This document shows positions 1-8,275 of a stretch of 20,933 nt of DNA, one piece after another (within the stretch, counting starts at the first letter, position 1; each line of letters begins with the position of its first letter). The notes beneath the pieces were generated by a model, which saw nothing but the letters and a program-made list of their open reading frames with translations, ran no database searches and was not told the origin of the DNA. Source of the stretch: Deltaproteobacteria bacterium UBA796 (GTDB lineage Bacteria; Myxococcota_A; UBA796); assembly GCA_002296975.1 (NCBI GenBank), contig DBIS01000194.1, positions 1 through 20,933 of the forward strand, given 5' to 3'. Made by a program: the position numbers and the translations under genes.

Positions 1-1729
1 AGGCGCCTACACCACCCGACCACCCGCCAGGGCCGCGCTCCACGGAGAGGCCCTGGCCCTGCCCTATGAAAGCGGAGCGCTCTTTCACGGCGAGGCATTC
101 CAAATCCTAGAGTCCCTGGTTCGCACGGCTGAGGGTGCATCATCTGTGTTGCGCGCCAACAGCGGCGTACCTGTCGGGCGGGTCAACCCCGGGCTTTTGG
201 ATGGTGCCACCCACGGTATCCCCCACGACCAACTGCACATCTGGCACCCCGAACTCTCGAAGGACCAAGTGGCCTACCCAGCCCTGATTCCGGAGATAAA
301 CTTTTATGGTCCCACCCCGACCACAGGAAGCCTTCGATGTGAAGTCCGTCCCGACGGATTTTTGGGCAGCCCAGACTATCCAGCCGCGCAGATACAGCTG
401 ATAGGCGACCAAGGCGTGTGGTGTAGTTTTCGCTTGGTCGAAGCCTGCTTCGATAAAGGTGCGATCGGTTCGGCCCCAGCTTTGGAAAGACGTGCATTTT
501 TACGAGATGGTGCCCATGTTGACGGTCTGCGCACCAGCACCCAGTCCGATGGGCTCACACGCTTGACTGAAGATGATGTGGCCGCCATCGACTGGCTTCC
601 TGGTACCGTAAAATCGGTCTATGGCAGCAGAGAGATAGCCGAGATCGGCAAGCGAGAACATGTCGGCGCCGCTCTGGGCGTGCATCCAGGTCTCGTACCT
701 AGCGGTCTGCCATTACACCGCTTTGATCTCACCGTATCTGGAGACGAACAAGCCGTCACAGTGACCGGCGATGGTCGGGGCACGATGGACATCAGTGAGG
801 TGAGCCGATTTTGGTCAGGCTGGTTTGACCGAAAGCCCTGGATAGTCGAAGATATTTATTACGGCCTAATAGAGCGCTTCGTCGGCAAAGTCGTCCTCAA
901 TGATCCCGATGGTTTTGCCGCAGTGAAGGGTAAAAGTCTGATTTATTTGGGCAACCACCAAGTGGGCGTAGAGTCGTTGATATTCTCCATCATCGCCTCG
1001 GGCCTCGGACAAGTGCCCACGGTAACCTTGGCCAAGGCCGAACATCGCCACACTTGGCTTGGAAAGCTGATCGAACATTGCTTTGCCTACCCAGGCGTGG
1101 CCGACCCCAAAGTCATCGCATTCTTTGACCGCGAAGACAAGGGCTCATTGCCCGCGATACTCGCAGAGCTCGCCCAGGAGATGACCGGACCCGGACGCTC
1201 GGTGATGGTTCATATCGAGGGTACCCGGAGCTTGGACTGCACCACACCGGTACAGAAAATGAGCGGTGCTTTTCTGGACATGGCCATGAGCGTGTCCGCA
1301 CCCGTGGTACCGGTTCGTTTTGTGGGTGCACTGCCGCGAGAGACGATGGACTCACGCATAGAGTTCCCCGTCGGAATGGGTCGCCAAGACATTTACATCG
1401 GCAGCCCGATTTATCCCGAGGAGCTCAGCAGCCTCCACTATGGCGCACGGAAGGCCAAGGTCATCGCAGCCATCAACGCTCTGGGCCCAAAGCACACAGC
1501 CGAAAATGCAAACCCGCCCGACCCAGCTTTCGCCGAGTCAGTCGCGTCTTGGCAAGCTCGCTACGGTGTCAGCGAAGAGCATGCGGTGCTTGGCTGTGTG
1601 TTGTCCGAACGTGCACAACCCGTAGACGAGACCCGAAATTGGCTGAAAGCAGACACCATCGCTGCCTTGGGCAACGGTGAGGTCGCGACCTGGCTAGCAG
1701 AACTCTCCACCCGGATCAAAGGTCTATAA
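1..1729 (+). CDS. C-terminal part of a PKS/PUFA-synthase-like protein: dehydratase hot-dog region plus PlsC-type acyltransferase (5' partial)
   Basis: The frame is open from the left edge (first complete codon at base 2) to the TAA at 1727-1729, so about 575 residues are visible and the N-terminus lies outside. The first residues include LFHGEAFQILESL, and about 35 residues later NPGLLDGATHG. These resemble the two hot-dog halves of a polyketide synthase dehydratase (PS-DH) domain. A linker of roughly 110 residues that I cannot assign follows. Next is a PlsC/AGPAT acyltransferase domain: the HX4D/E motif appears as NHQVGVE (His codon at 956-958) and the second motif as HIEGTRS (EGTR codons from 1217). 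About 130 residues of tail complete the protein. In known myxobacterial PUFA synthases the last subunit ends in DH domains and an AGPAT domain that is thought to move the finished acyl chain onto lysophosphatidate; I infer the same role here. The end overlaps the convergent carboxypeptidase gene by 14 bases. The KS/AT/ACP modules would have to lie upstream of the window. Confidence 0.72.
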   Translation, partial: GAYTTRPPARAALHGEALALPYESGALFHGEAFQILESLVRTAEGASSVLRANSGVPVGRVNPGLLDGATHGIPHDQLHIWHPELSKDQVAYPALIPEINFYGPTPTTGSLRCEVRPDGFLGSPDYPAAQIQLIGDQGVWCSFRLVEACFDKGAIGSAPALERRAFLRDGAHVDGLRTSTQSDGLTRLTEDDVAAIDWLPGTVKSVYGSREIAEIGKREHVGAALGVHPGLVPSGLPLHRFDLTVSGDEQAVTVTGDGRGTMDISEVSRFWSGWFDRKPWIVEDIYYGLIERFVGKVVLNDPDGFAAVKGKSLIYLGNHQVGVESLIFSIIASGLGQVPTVTLAKAEHRHTWLGKLIEHCFAYPGVADPKVIAFFDREDKGSLPAILAELAQEMTGPGRSVMVHIEGTRSLDCTTPVQKMSGAFLDMAMSVSAPVVPVRFVGALPRETMDSRIEFPVGMGRQDIYIGSPIYPEELSSLHYGARKAKVIAAINALGPKHTAENANPPDPAFAESVASWQARYGVSEEHAVLGCVLSERAQPVDETRNWLKADTIAALGNGEVATWLAELSTRIKGL

Positions 1730-3392
1730 AAACCTCGCCGCTCCCTGCGCGTACTGCGGTCCAAGCCACAGTGAGCGCGCCCTCGCCTCTTAAGACCCAT
1801 CGCGCCCTCGCCCGTGGCCCTCGGGCGCCCAGGCTCGGATAAATACCATGCCGAGCACCGCCCACCTGCTGGCTTCCCCACCCATCTAAGTGGCCGACAG
1901 TCTGGGTGGGCTGACCATCGACAAGGGCGATGGTATCCGGCAAAATAAGATCCAACCGAATGGGAGCGACCAGCTCTTTTTCTTCCGCATAGCTTGAGCC
2001 TGCGGTGGGCAAAAAGCCAAGGTTTTCGACGATTGCATCGACAAGGGTGAGATCGCCGTCTTGGGTGGCGACCAAGCGCACCCGAAGCAGAGGTGTCGCC
2101 GCCAGCATCCGGTTTGCGACCACTGCCCCTCGGGCCACTTCGGCAGGTAAAAGTGCTTCTGGTGGGTTGCGAATGGTCCGCATATAATCGATGCCTCCAA
2201 CCTCGACGATACCGAGTTGAGGGTGCTCAAAGGGTGCCCACGCAGATACCAACGCCGGGTCTTTGGCAAAAGCCTGGACCAGGGCACGGATGATCTTTGG
2301 GTCGGGCTTGCGGAAAAACTCCGCTGGATTTTCAATCTCTACACCAGCGAAAGCATAGGGATTCCACAACTCCAAGGTGTAGCCAGGGATGCCGAATGTT
2401 GTCGACAGCGTGTCGCTCCACACGCCGACTATCACAGTCTCCGGGTCATAAACAAAGTCTGGATTGGTCTTGATGACCCGGTAGCCAGTGCCGTCGACTG
2501 CAGCGGTGGCCAGGCTTTCAAACAACGCGATATCTGAGGTCCCGATTGGACTTGGGTCTCGATAGGGCTGGGTCAAAATGCAACCGGTGTAGGTGTGGTT
2601 GCTTACCGCCACAGCAATATTGCTCCGCGCGGCGACCGCATCGACCGCCGCACGACTCTCAGGCTCGCTCAATGGAAAGCTACCGCCATCCATTCCGAAC
2701 ATGCGAAAGGGTTCCCAATGGCCTGGAAAGTTGCGGTTTAAATCCATCCCAAACTCACGGGGTGCATCGGCCCAAGCAACCCCATCCCAATGAATAAAAC
2801 TCCCTTCAGAGCAAAAGAAATATGCGTCTTTAGGGTCGTCATCCAAAGTGCGATGCCGCATCAAAAGCGGAGTGTGCTCATCGACAACCCATGGCCCAGC
2901 CTCGTGTTTCCACCGCATCCAACGGACGCTCCCATCCCCGGTCAAATCGCTCGGCTTCAACCCGATTGGATGTGTGCCCGTCAAGGGTGGACGCAGACTT
3001 GAGCGTAAAAATGGCGCGCCCTCAAACATCGCCTGATAGCCATCAGGGCTGATGCAAGGCAACACAAAGGCCGTCTTGGACCGAAACTGTGTGCGGGTGG
3101 CCTCATCCCCACCCGCGAGGCGCTCTGCCCACTGAGACAGGGTGTGAAGGGTCGCCATCACACCTGTCCATTCCGAGGCATGTGTGCCCCCATCGAGCCA
3201 AAAGCCGGGCTTGGTCAGCAGGTCTGAAGACTGCTCCCCAACGCTGACCAAAAATATACTCCGCCCCTCACGACTGCGGCCGATTTCCTCCATTTTAAAC
3301 CATTCAGGGTGGGCCACAACCAGCGCCAAGCACCATGCCTCGATCTCTGGAAAACCAAGGTACTCCTTCCCATTATATGCGGTCCAACCCAT
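1716..3392 (-). CDS. M14 family zinc carboxypeptidase, cytoplasmic
   Basis: This 558-residue metallopeptidase probably removes C-terminal residues from peptides. The M14 zinc and catalytic set is readable: GGTHASEW carries the HxxE zinc pair (His71, Glu74), DLNRNF carries the Asn-Arg substrate clamp (about 219-220), the third zinc ligand is His266 in SNHTYTG, and the catalytic Glu341 sits in YTLELWN. A DLTGDGSVRWMR segment between the first two blocks resembles the insertion common in large bacterial M14 enzymes. The C-terminal 150 residues look beta-rich and are probably an accessory domain. I chose the ATG at 3390-3392 because GAGGAG (3399-3404) lies 6 bases upstream; the frame is open to a start at 3440, but that would run into the divergent gene's leader. 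No signal peptide is visible, so it should act in the cytoplasm, whereas many M14 peptidases are secreted. The specificity is not readable. Confidence 0.85.
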   Translation of the reverse strand: MGWTAYNGKEYLGFPEIEAWCLALVVAHPEWFKMEEIGRSREGRSIFLVSVGEQSSDLLTKPGFWLDGGTHASEWTGVMATLHTLSQWAERLAGGDEATRTQFRSKTAFVLPCISPDGYQAMFEGAPFLRSSLRPPLTGTHPIGLKPSDLTGDGSVRWMRWKHEAGPWVVDEHTPLLMRHRTLDDDPKDAYFFCSEGSFIHWDGVAWADAPREFGMDLNRNFPGHWEPFRMFGMDGGSFPLSEPESRAAVDAVAARSNIAVAVSNHTYTGCILTQPYRDPSPIGTSDIALFESLATAAVDGTGYRVIKTNPDFVYDPETVIVGVWSDTLSTTFGIPGYTLELWNPYAFAGVEIENPAEFFRKPDPKIIRALVQAFAKDPALVSAWAPFEHPQLGIVEVGGIDYMRTIRNPPEALLPAEVARGAVVANRMLAATPLLRVRLVATQDGDLTLVDAIVENLGFLPTAGSSYAEEKELVAPIRLDLILPDTIALVDGQPTQTVGHLDGWGSQQVGGARHGIYPSLGARGPRARARWVLRGEGALTVAWTAVRAGSGEVFIDL

Positions 3393-3457
3393 TTCTCTCT
3401 CCTCAGTAAAGCGTGCACGAGTACGCCAGTCTGGGTACATCTAAGGTGAGCCAAGCC

Positions 3458-4285
3458 ATGATGACACCCTTTGTTCCAAGCCCAATCGCCGCCGCCTCCC
3501 GCCAGCATGCGCGTGATGCCTTCGTGGCATTGGTCAACGCTCACGGTGAGCAACTACCCTTGGGGCAGGCCGCCGCGTGGATGTGTGCCGAAGAACGGGC
3601 CCTCGCCACCATCGCCCCCATGCTCGAAGCCCTGAGCGCCCTCACAAGCGGCCTCTTCATCCCCGACCACGCCTCGACCATTGAGGGCGTCGCGCGCTTA
3701 AACCACAGGCTATTCACCGAGCTTGGCTTTCAGGGCGACCTAGATGACTTTGACCACCCAGACAACTCCTTACTCGACACCGTGCTGTCCCGCCGAAAAG
3801 GCCTGCCGATCCTGTTGAGCTTGGTCCTGCTCGAAAGTGCATCGGCAAGCCAAATCCCAATGAACGGCATCGGATTCCCGACCCACTTCTTGGTCGCACC
3901 GCCCACCGCCACACCACAGTTTTTCATCGACCCCTTCAACGGGGGCAGAATCCTGAGGCGCGGCCAACTCCACGCTTGGTTTCAACGTATCTCCACCCGC
4001 TCAAACAACCGCATGCCACCCTTTAGTTGGTGGCTCCAACCCATCAGCAACCGAAAAATTTTAATGCGGATGAACAATAATTTGAAGGGCTCATATCTGC
4101 GCCGAAACGACCTTGACGGTGCGCTGCGGTGCGTCGAACGCCTCTTGGTTCTTTCTCCAGACGCCATCGAGGCCCGCCGAGATCGCGGGTTGTTGCGCTT
4201 CGAACTGGGTCAAGAAGAAGAAGGTGCGAAGGATCTGGATGCATATCTGGCCGCACGGCACTGCGACGGCCTCCAGCTGGATTGA
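3458..4285 (+). CDS. SirB1 family protein (transglutaminase-like fold plus TPR)
   Basis: 275 residues. The central segment matches SirB1/Transglut_core2 proteins: RLNHRLFTELGFQGD, then DTVLSRRKGLPI (about 102-118), GIGFPTHFLV (His143) and FIDPFNGG (Asp158). This is the transglutaminase-like core in which His and Asp are kept, but the position of the nucleophilic Cys reads as Leu/Ser (LPILLS), as is usual in this family, so enzymatic activity is doubtful. The last 55 residues (ARCVERLLVL-type helices) look like one and a half TPR repeats. The biochemical role of the family is not established. I set the start at the ATG at 3458, with AAGGTGAG (3443-3450) 7 bases upstream; a GTG at 3413 is also in frame but adds 15 unlikely residues. 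It is the first gene of a probable plus-strand run with the MATE pump and exonuclease III, and is divergent from the carboxypeptidase. Confidence 0.8.
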   Translation: MMTPFVPSPIAAASRQHARDAFVALVNAHGEQLPLGQAAAWMCAEERALATIAPMLEALSALTSGLFIPDHASTIEGVARLNHRLFTELGFQGDLDDFDHPDNSLLDTVLSRRKGLPILLSLVLLESASASQIPMNGIGFPTHFLVAPPTATPQFFIDPFNGGRILRRGQLHAWFQRISTRSNNRMPPFSWWLQPISNRKILMRMNNNLKGSYLRRNDLDGALRCVERLLVLSPDAIEARRDRGLLRFELGQEEEGAKDLDAYLAARHCDGLQLD

Positions 4286-4335
4286 CAGCCTTCGCCAGTC
4301 CACCCACAGTGGGCTGATCCAAGGAACAAATTAAG

Positions 4336-5670
4336 GTGGCCCAATCATCCGACACATCTGCACGCGCGGTGTTCTCTCTGGCTTGGCCAGTGATGATCTC
4401 GATGCTCTCCTACACCGCCATGGGTTTGGTCGACACACTCTTCGTTGCACGGTTGGGCACCACCGCCCTCGCTGCGGTCGGCTTGGCCGCCATCGTGGTG
4501 ATCTTCACTCAAAGCTTCGGTAGAGGGCTGCTCGGTGGTGTTCGGGTCTTGGTCTCCCAAGCTACGGGCGCCAACGACCCCCATACCGCCGCAACCATCG
4601 CATGGCAGGGCTTTTGGATAGCCTTGCCCCTGGGTGTGGCCATATCCGCGCTCAGCTTGGCCCCAGACTCCCTGTTTTTATGGCTAAGCGGCGACCCTGA
4701 TGTCGCGATGACAGCCCAAGAATTCTTCACCATCCGTGTCCTGGGTGCCCCTTTCGTCTTTATAAATATCACCATTTCAGGGTGGTTTCAGGGCCGTGGC
4801 GACACAAAAACGCCAATGCGATCGACATTATTGGGTAATGCCATCAATATTGTGCTGGACCCCATCCTTATCTTTGGGCTCTTTGGTCTCCCAAAAATGG
4901 GCGTTTCCGGCGCAGCACTCGCCACCATCATTTCCATCTTCATCTCCATGGCGTACCTGCTCAAGGCCGCCGCACCAATGTTCAAGGCCATAAACCCAAG
5001 CCCCCACCTGCACACACTCAAGGCCGTGGTGGATATGGGCTTGCCCATCGGCATTCGATACGCCCTCGACATGGGCTCATTTGTGGTGTTTTCAGCCATG
5101 ATCGCCAAGGCGGGTGCCACCCAACTCGCCGCCCACAACATCGTGGTTCAAATAATCTCGGTCAGCTTTTTACCCGGCCACGCTATCGGTGAGTCGGCTG
5201 GGGTGTTGGTCGGTCAATTTGTCGGCTCAAAGCGTCCATGGCTCTGCCGACCGGTGATCACCTCATCGATAAAGCTCGCCATCGGCTCGATGTGCGCCTG
5301 GGGCCTCATCTTTATGGCGATACCAGACCTGCTGGTCGCCCCTTTTGGGCCAGAGCCTGCGGTGTTGGCCATCGCCGTTAAAATCCTATTGGTGGCGGCC
5401 GGGTTTCAGATTTTTGACGCGATTGTGATGGCCATAAGCGGTGGAATCAACGGTGCTGGCGACACCAAATGGGTCATGAAAGCCTCGCTCCTCGGGGCGT
5501 GGCTGATCAAGGTACCCGCTGGATATTTCGCTGTGTTTATTCTCGACTTGGGTGCGGTTGGAGCGTGGTTAGGATTTGGTGTAGAACTGATCTTGCTCTC
5601 CGGCTTTTATCTGTACCGACTCAAAGGCGATGACTGGCTGAAAGGCGCAAGCGAACCGCCGCCGGGATAA
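4336..5670 (+). CDS. MATE family multidrug/Na+ antiporter
   Basis: 444 residues, very hydrophobic, with about 12 predicted membrane helices arranged as two similar halves, as in NorM/DinF-type MATE transporters. Diagnostic stretches include SLAWPVMISML and VDTLFVARLG near the N-terminus, ISGWFQGRGDTKTPM near residue 155 and the matching ISGGINGAGDTKWVM in the second half; these paired GDTK segments are typical of the family. It should export cationic or organic compounds across the inner membrane using a Na+ or H+ gradient; the substrate cannot be read. The start is a GTG at 4336 with AAGGA at 4321-4325, 10 bases upstream, which is a rather long spacing. It follows the SirB1-like gene by 50 bases and precedes an unknown gene by 21 bases, so co-transcription is likely. 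The 50-base gap holds a short palindrome (CCCAC-A-GTGGG, 4303-4313) of unclear meaning. Confidence 0.88.
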   Translation: MAQSSDTSARAVFSLAWPVMISMLSYTAMGLVDTLFVARLGTTALAAVGLAAIVVIFTQSFGRGLLGGVRVLVSQATGANDPHTAATIAWQGFWIALPLGVAISALSLAPDSLFLWLSGDPDVAMTAQEFFTIRVLGAPFVFINITISGWFQGRGDTKTPMRSTLLGNAINIVLDPILIFGLFGLPKMGVSGAALATIISIFISMAYLLKAAAPMFKAINPSPHLHTLKAVVDMGLPIGIRYALDMGSFVVFSAMIAKAGATQLAAHNIVVQIISVSFLPGHAIGESAGVLVGQFVGSKRPWLCRPVITSSIKLAIGSMCAWGLIFMAIPDLLVAPFGPEPAVLAIAVKILLVAAGFQIFDAIVMAISGGINGAGDTKWVMKASLLGAWLIKVPAGYFAVFILDLGAVGAWLGFGVELILLSGFYLYRLKGDDWLKGASEPPPG

Positions 5671-5691
5671 GCGTCGGGGGTAGGAGCGAAG

Positions 5692-6384
5692 ATGTCAAAC
5701 GACGACCGCTGGACCGAAGTCATCGACCAGGTCTTAGAAGCCTTGGACGAAGCCCATGTGAACGACCCTTCCGCTCGGGATGCCCTGGCCGAAGGGGTCC
5801 GCCAGGCCCTCGCCTCTCTCGAGACGGGTATTGGCTTGGATGTGCAGATTCTGGGTGAGGGCTTTCCAACCGCCGATGCCGAGGCTGTCCCTGTTGAAGT
5901 GGTAGACGGCGGCAGGGCTCAAGACCAACCCCGCTCAGAGGGCGAAGCCCCCGATCTCCGCATCGCAGACATCACAGATAACCAAGACGCAGACCAAGAC
6001 GCAGACCAAGACGCAGACCAAGACGCAGACCAAGACGACAACATTTCATTTTTTAGCCATGTCCAGGTCAGCAGGCCTCAAAGCACACCGCGCCCGCGCC
6101 CCCTTCCAGGTCTCTCCGAGGCGGGTTGGATTCATGTGGCGGCCGCCCAAGACAACAACACCTCATGGCAGACCATCTACCACGGCTTATCCCCGCGACT
6201 GTACCGGGTAGCATGCTCCGCCGGAGTGCTCGATGTGACCGCAGACGGTCAGGCCATCGCACGACTGAGGCCCGGGCAATCCATCGATGTAGAGGCCCAG
6301 GCGGTTCGTGTCACCACCACCGAGAGCACCGAAGCCATCGGCGGCTACAGCCCCATCCTATTGCATTTTGGAGCCGAGGAATGA
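5692..6384 (+). CDS. Hypothetical acidic protein with an Asp-Ala-Asp-Gln tandem repeat
   Basis: I do not recognise a family for this 230-residue protein. Residues 1-45 look like one or two amphipathic helices. A low-complexity acidic stretch follows, including four in-frame copies of the tetrapeptide DADQ at about residues 98-114, then a Pro/Arg-rich linker (STPRPRPLPG). The last 100 residues are beta-rich, starting at AGWIHVAAAQDNN, with alternating hydrophobic residues such as SIDVEAQAVRVTTTES. There is no signal peptide or membrane segment, so it is probably cytoplasmic: a helical module, a flexible acidic hinge and a beta domain. AGGAG at 5682-5686 lies 5 bases before the ATG. Its TGA overlaps the ATG of xthA (ATGA, 6381-6384), so the two are translationally coupled, which hints at, but does not show, a role linked to DNA repair. 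Confidence 0.78.
   Translation: MSNDDRWTEVIDQVLEALDEAHVNDPSARDALAEGVRQALASLETGIGLDVQILGEGFPTADAEAVPVEVVDGGRAQDQPRSEGEAPDLRIADITDNQDADQDADQDADQDADQDDNISFFSHVQVSRPQSTPRPRPLPGLSEAGWIHVAAAQDNNTSWQTIYHGLSPRLYRVACSAGVLDVTADGQAIARLRPGQSIDVEAQAVRVTTTESTEAIGGYSPILLHFGAEE
5981..6037 (+). repeat. 12-bp tandem repeat (four full copies plus 9 bases)
   Basis: The unit ACCAAGACGCAG is repeated exactly at 5981-5992, 5993-6004, 6005-6016 and 6017-6028, then ACCAAGACG at 6029-6037. It lies inside the 230-residue acidic protein, and each unit adds one Asp-Ala-Asp-Gln tetrapeptide. Since 12 is a multiple of three, gain or loss of copies would lengthen or shorten the acidic hinge without shifting the frame. The lack of any base difference between copies suggests recent expansion. 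Confidence 0.95.
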
Positions 6385-7163
6385 GCTGGACACTCACCTC
6401 ATTGAACCTCAATGGTATCCGCTCTGCCGCCAGAAAAGGCTTCACCGACTGGCAACCCAAAGAAGGCTGTGACGTTTTGGCTTTGCAGGAGCTCCGCATC
6501 CAAGAGGAGCAACTCAAGGCCGAACACCGTCCCCCCGAAGGCTGGGAAGGTGTGCGGGTTCAAGCCGAAAAAAAGGGCTACTCCGGTGTGGCCGCTTGGA
6601 GCCGACTCCCGGTCCTAGAAACCGGTAGCTCCATGGGCTTGGATTGGGCCGATAAGGAAGGCCGCTGTTGCTGGATGATTGTCGACACCCCAAGCTTTGG
6701 CCCGGTCAAAGTCTACAGCTTGTACATCCCATCTGGGAGTGCGAGTGAACTTCGCCAAAATATGAAAGATGCCTTTTTGGACCATTGGTTGGAACAATGC
6801 CAAAGGCTTCTGAACGAAGGCATGCCGACGGTGGTCTGCGGCGATTACAATATTGCCCACTGCGAAATCGACATCCACAACCCCAAGGGCAATAAGAACA
6901 ACTCGGGCTTTTTGGCCCACGAGCGTGCTTGGATGGACCGTTTGCTCGACCAGGGCTGGCACGATGTCTACCGACAACTCAATCCAAATGTGCAGGAGTA
7001 CTCGTGGTGGTCCAACCGCGGAAGAGCCCGTGAGCTCAACCGGGGTTGGCGTTTGGACTACCACATCGCCACACCCGACCTTGCTGCGCGCGCAGAAGCG
7101 GCGTGGATAAGCCGAAGTGCTGGGCTGAGCGATCATGCACCCGTCAGCGTTCGATATCGATAA
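6381..7163 (+). CDS. xthA: Exodeoxyribonuclease III (AP endonuclease)
   Basis: 260 residues, the normal length for ExoIII. It cleaves DNA at abasic sites and removes 3' blocking groups and nucleotides from duplex DNA in base excision repair. The endonuclease/exonuclease/phosphatase signature residues are all present: NLNGIRSA at the N-terminus, the metal-binding Glu37 in LALQELR, Tyr115 in SLYIPSG, Asp155/Asn157 in GDYNIAH, NPKGNKNNSGF around 168-177, Asp226 in WRLDY, and the Asp251-His252 pair in LSDHAPV. The ATG at 6381 overlaps the TGA of the preceding gene. The frame is open further upstream, but that extension is only a shadow of the upstream gene. It is the last gene of the plus-strand run and converges on the minus-strand protease with 26 bases between their stops. 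Confidence 0.95.
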   Translation: MSWTLTSLNLNGIRSAARKGFTDWQPKEGCDVLALQELRIQEEQLKAEHRPPEGWEGVRVQAEKKGYSGVAAWSRLPVLETGSSMGLDWADKEGRCCWMIVDTPSFGPVKVYSLYIPSGSASELRQNMKDAFLDHWLEQCQRLLNEGMPTVVCGDYNIAHCEIDIHNPKGNKNNSGFLAHERAWMDRLLDQGWHDVYRQLNPNVQEYSWWSNRGRARELNRGWRLDYHIATPDLAARAEAAWISRSAGLSDHAPVSVRYR

Positions 7164-7189
7164 GGTGCCTGAATTGGCCCAAAACAACG

Positions 7190-8275
7190 CTAATAAGTAG
7201 CCATTGTCGGTAAGCCAAAGTCAAAAACAATCATGGTCGTGGGCCTATCGCCAGCCGTCGCAGGCCCCTGAGGGATGGTCATCAACCGCACCCCAGTCGA
7301 ACCCAAATGCATCCGCAGATAATACAGGGGGTCTGAAACCTGTTGCATTTCCGCACCGCGCCCGACATCGGCCCCCATAAACCCGGCACCCACCTCAAAA
7401 CCCATGCTGAAATGCCCACGGCCCAAGGTCTGTTTTAGGCCCGCGGTGCTTTCCCATGAAGGGCGCCAGTTCGACTCTATGCTGGAGGCGATAATGCCTG
7501 CCCGAAGCACCACACGATCACGAATCGCGGTGCCTAAACTTAAGCCCAGACCAGCCACACCTTGGGGCCCGGCGCCGATATACAGCGGAACGGTCAAGCC
7601 GACAGTGCCACCGATCAGGTCCAACTTTGGCCGGCTTTTGGCCAGGTCCTCAAGATTGTCGACATGGGACAAAAAAGCCACGTTGTCCCCACCCAGTTTC
7701 CGAGATGTGATGCCGATGACCCGGCCCGCCTCATCGACCACAGGACCGCCTGAATTTCCAGGATTGAGCGCAGCGTCGGTCTGAATCAAACGCGGACCCA
7801 CCGCACTCACGATGCCTTCGGTCACACTCCAGGTGAGCATGCCCCGCATGGCATCGTTTCGGCCTGCAAAGGGCGCAAACGGGTGGCCGAGCCCATAAAC
7901 CGTCTCACCTTGTCGAACAGGCCCTTCCCGCAGCGCCAAAGGTGCCACCTTTCCGGCTAATTCGGGCACCGAAATCAGGGCGATATCGTCATTGGGCTTC
8001 GCGGCGATGGTCCTGGCAATGTAGCGCCGACCATCCCGGGTGTGCACTTCACTCTTGAGCCCCGTGGCCACGCAGTGGTAGGCCGTGGCGACCGTCCCTT
8101 GGTCATCGATCACAACCCCACTGCACCACCCCGGCCCGGTGATCAACAACACGACACTCTGCATCCAAAGTTCAACGCGATCAGGCAAGCTTTCCTGCAC
8201 AGCCGTCTGTTGGGCTACCGCATGGCCACAAAACATCAACGCAAACCCAATAAAACCCATGATCCGAGCCACCAT
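7190..8275 (-). CDS. Exported trypsin-like (HtrA-type) serine protease with a beta-rich C-terminal domain instead of PDZ
   Basis: 361 residues. Residues 1-21 form a signal peptide ending AVAQQ (likely cut after Ala21), so the protein should reach the periplasm or outer membrane. The S1C-type catalytic triad is clear: His67 in TAYHC, Asp97 in NDDIALI and Ser175 in NPGNSGGP. DegP/DegS relatives carry one or two PDZ domains next; here residues 222-361 are Gly-rich with alternating hydrophobic residues (for example GLTVPLYIGAG, GLGLSLGTAI, MGFEVGAGFMG) and the chain ends in Tyr. This pattern suggests six to eight beta strands, perhaps a small outer-membrane barrel or a beta sandwich; that reading is inference. 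The ATG at 8273-8275 is preceded by GAGGAG. The gene is divergent from the parvulin lipoprotein gene across 35 bases, and both fit envelope protein quality control. The start could also be the internal Met6. Confidence 0.85.
   Translation of the reverse strand: MVARIMGFIGFALMFCGHAVAQQTAVQESLPDRVELWMQSVVLLITGPGWCSGVVIDDQGTVATAYHCVATGLKSEVHTRDGRRYIARTIAAKPNDDIALISVPELAGKVAPLALREGPVRQGETVYGLGHPFAPFAGRNDAMRGMLTWSVTEGIVSAVGPRLIQTDAALNPGNSGGPVVDEAGRVIGITSRKLGGDNVAFLSHVDNLEDLAKSRPKLDLIGGTVGLTVPLYIGAGPQGVAGLGLSLGTAIRDRVVLRAGIIASSIESNWRPSWESTAGLKQTLGRGHFSMGFEVGAGFMGADVGRGAEMQQVSDPLYYLRMHLGSTGVRLMTIPQGPATAGDRPTTMIVFDFGLPTMATY

Noticed and set aside
3413..3457. Longer SirB1-like protein from the GTG at 3413
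   Set aside because: The extra 15 residues lack family similarity and have no ribosome site, while AAGGTGAG fits the ATG at 3458.
4303..4313. Palindrome CCCAC-A-GTGGG before the MATE gene
   Set aside because: Eleven bases with a 1-base centre is too short to call an operator or a hairpin without comparative support.
6126..6380. N-terminal extension of exonuclease III
   Set aside because: The frame is open but encodes Arg/His-rich nonsense in the shadow of the upstream gene; ExoIII homology starts exactly at the ATG at 6381.
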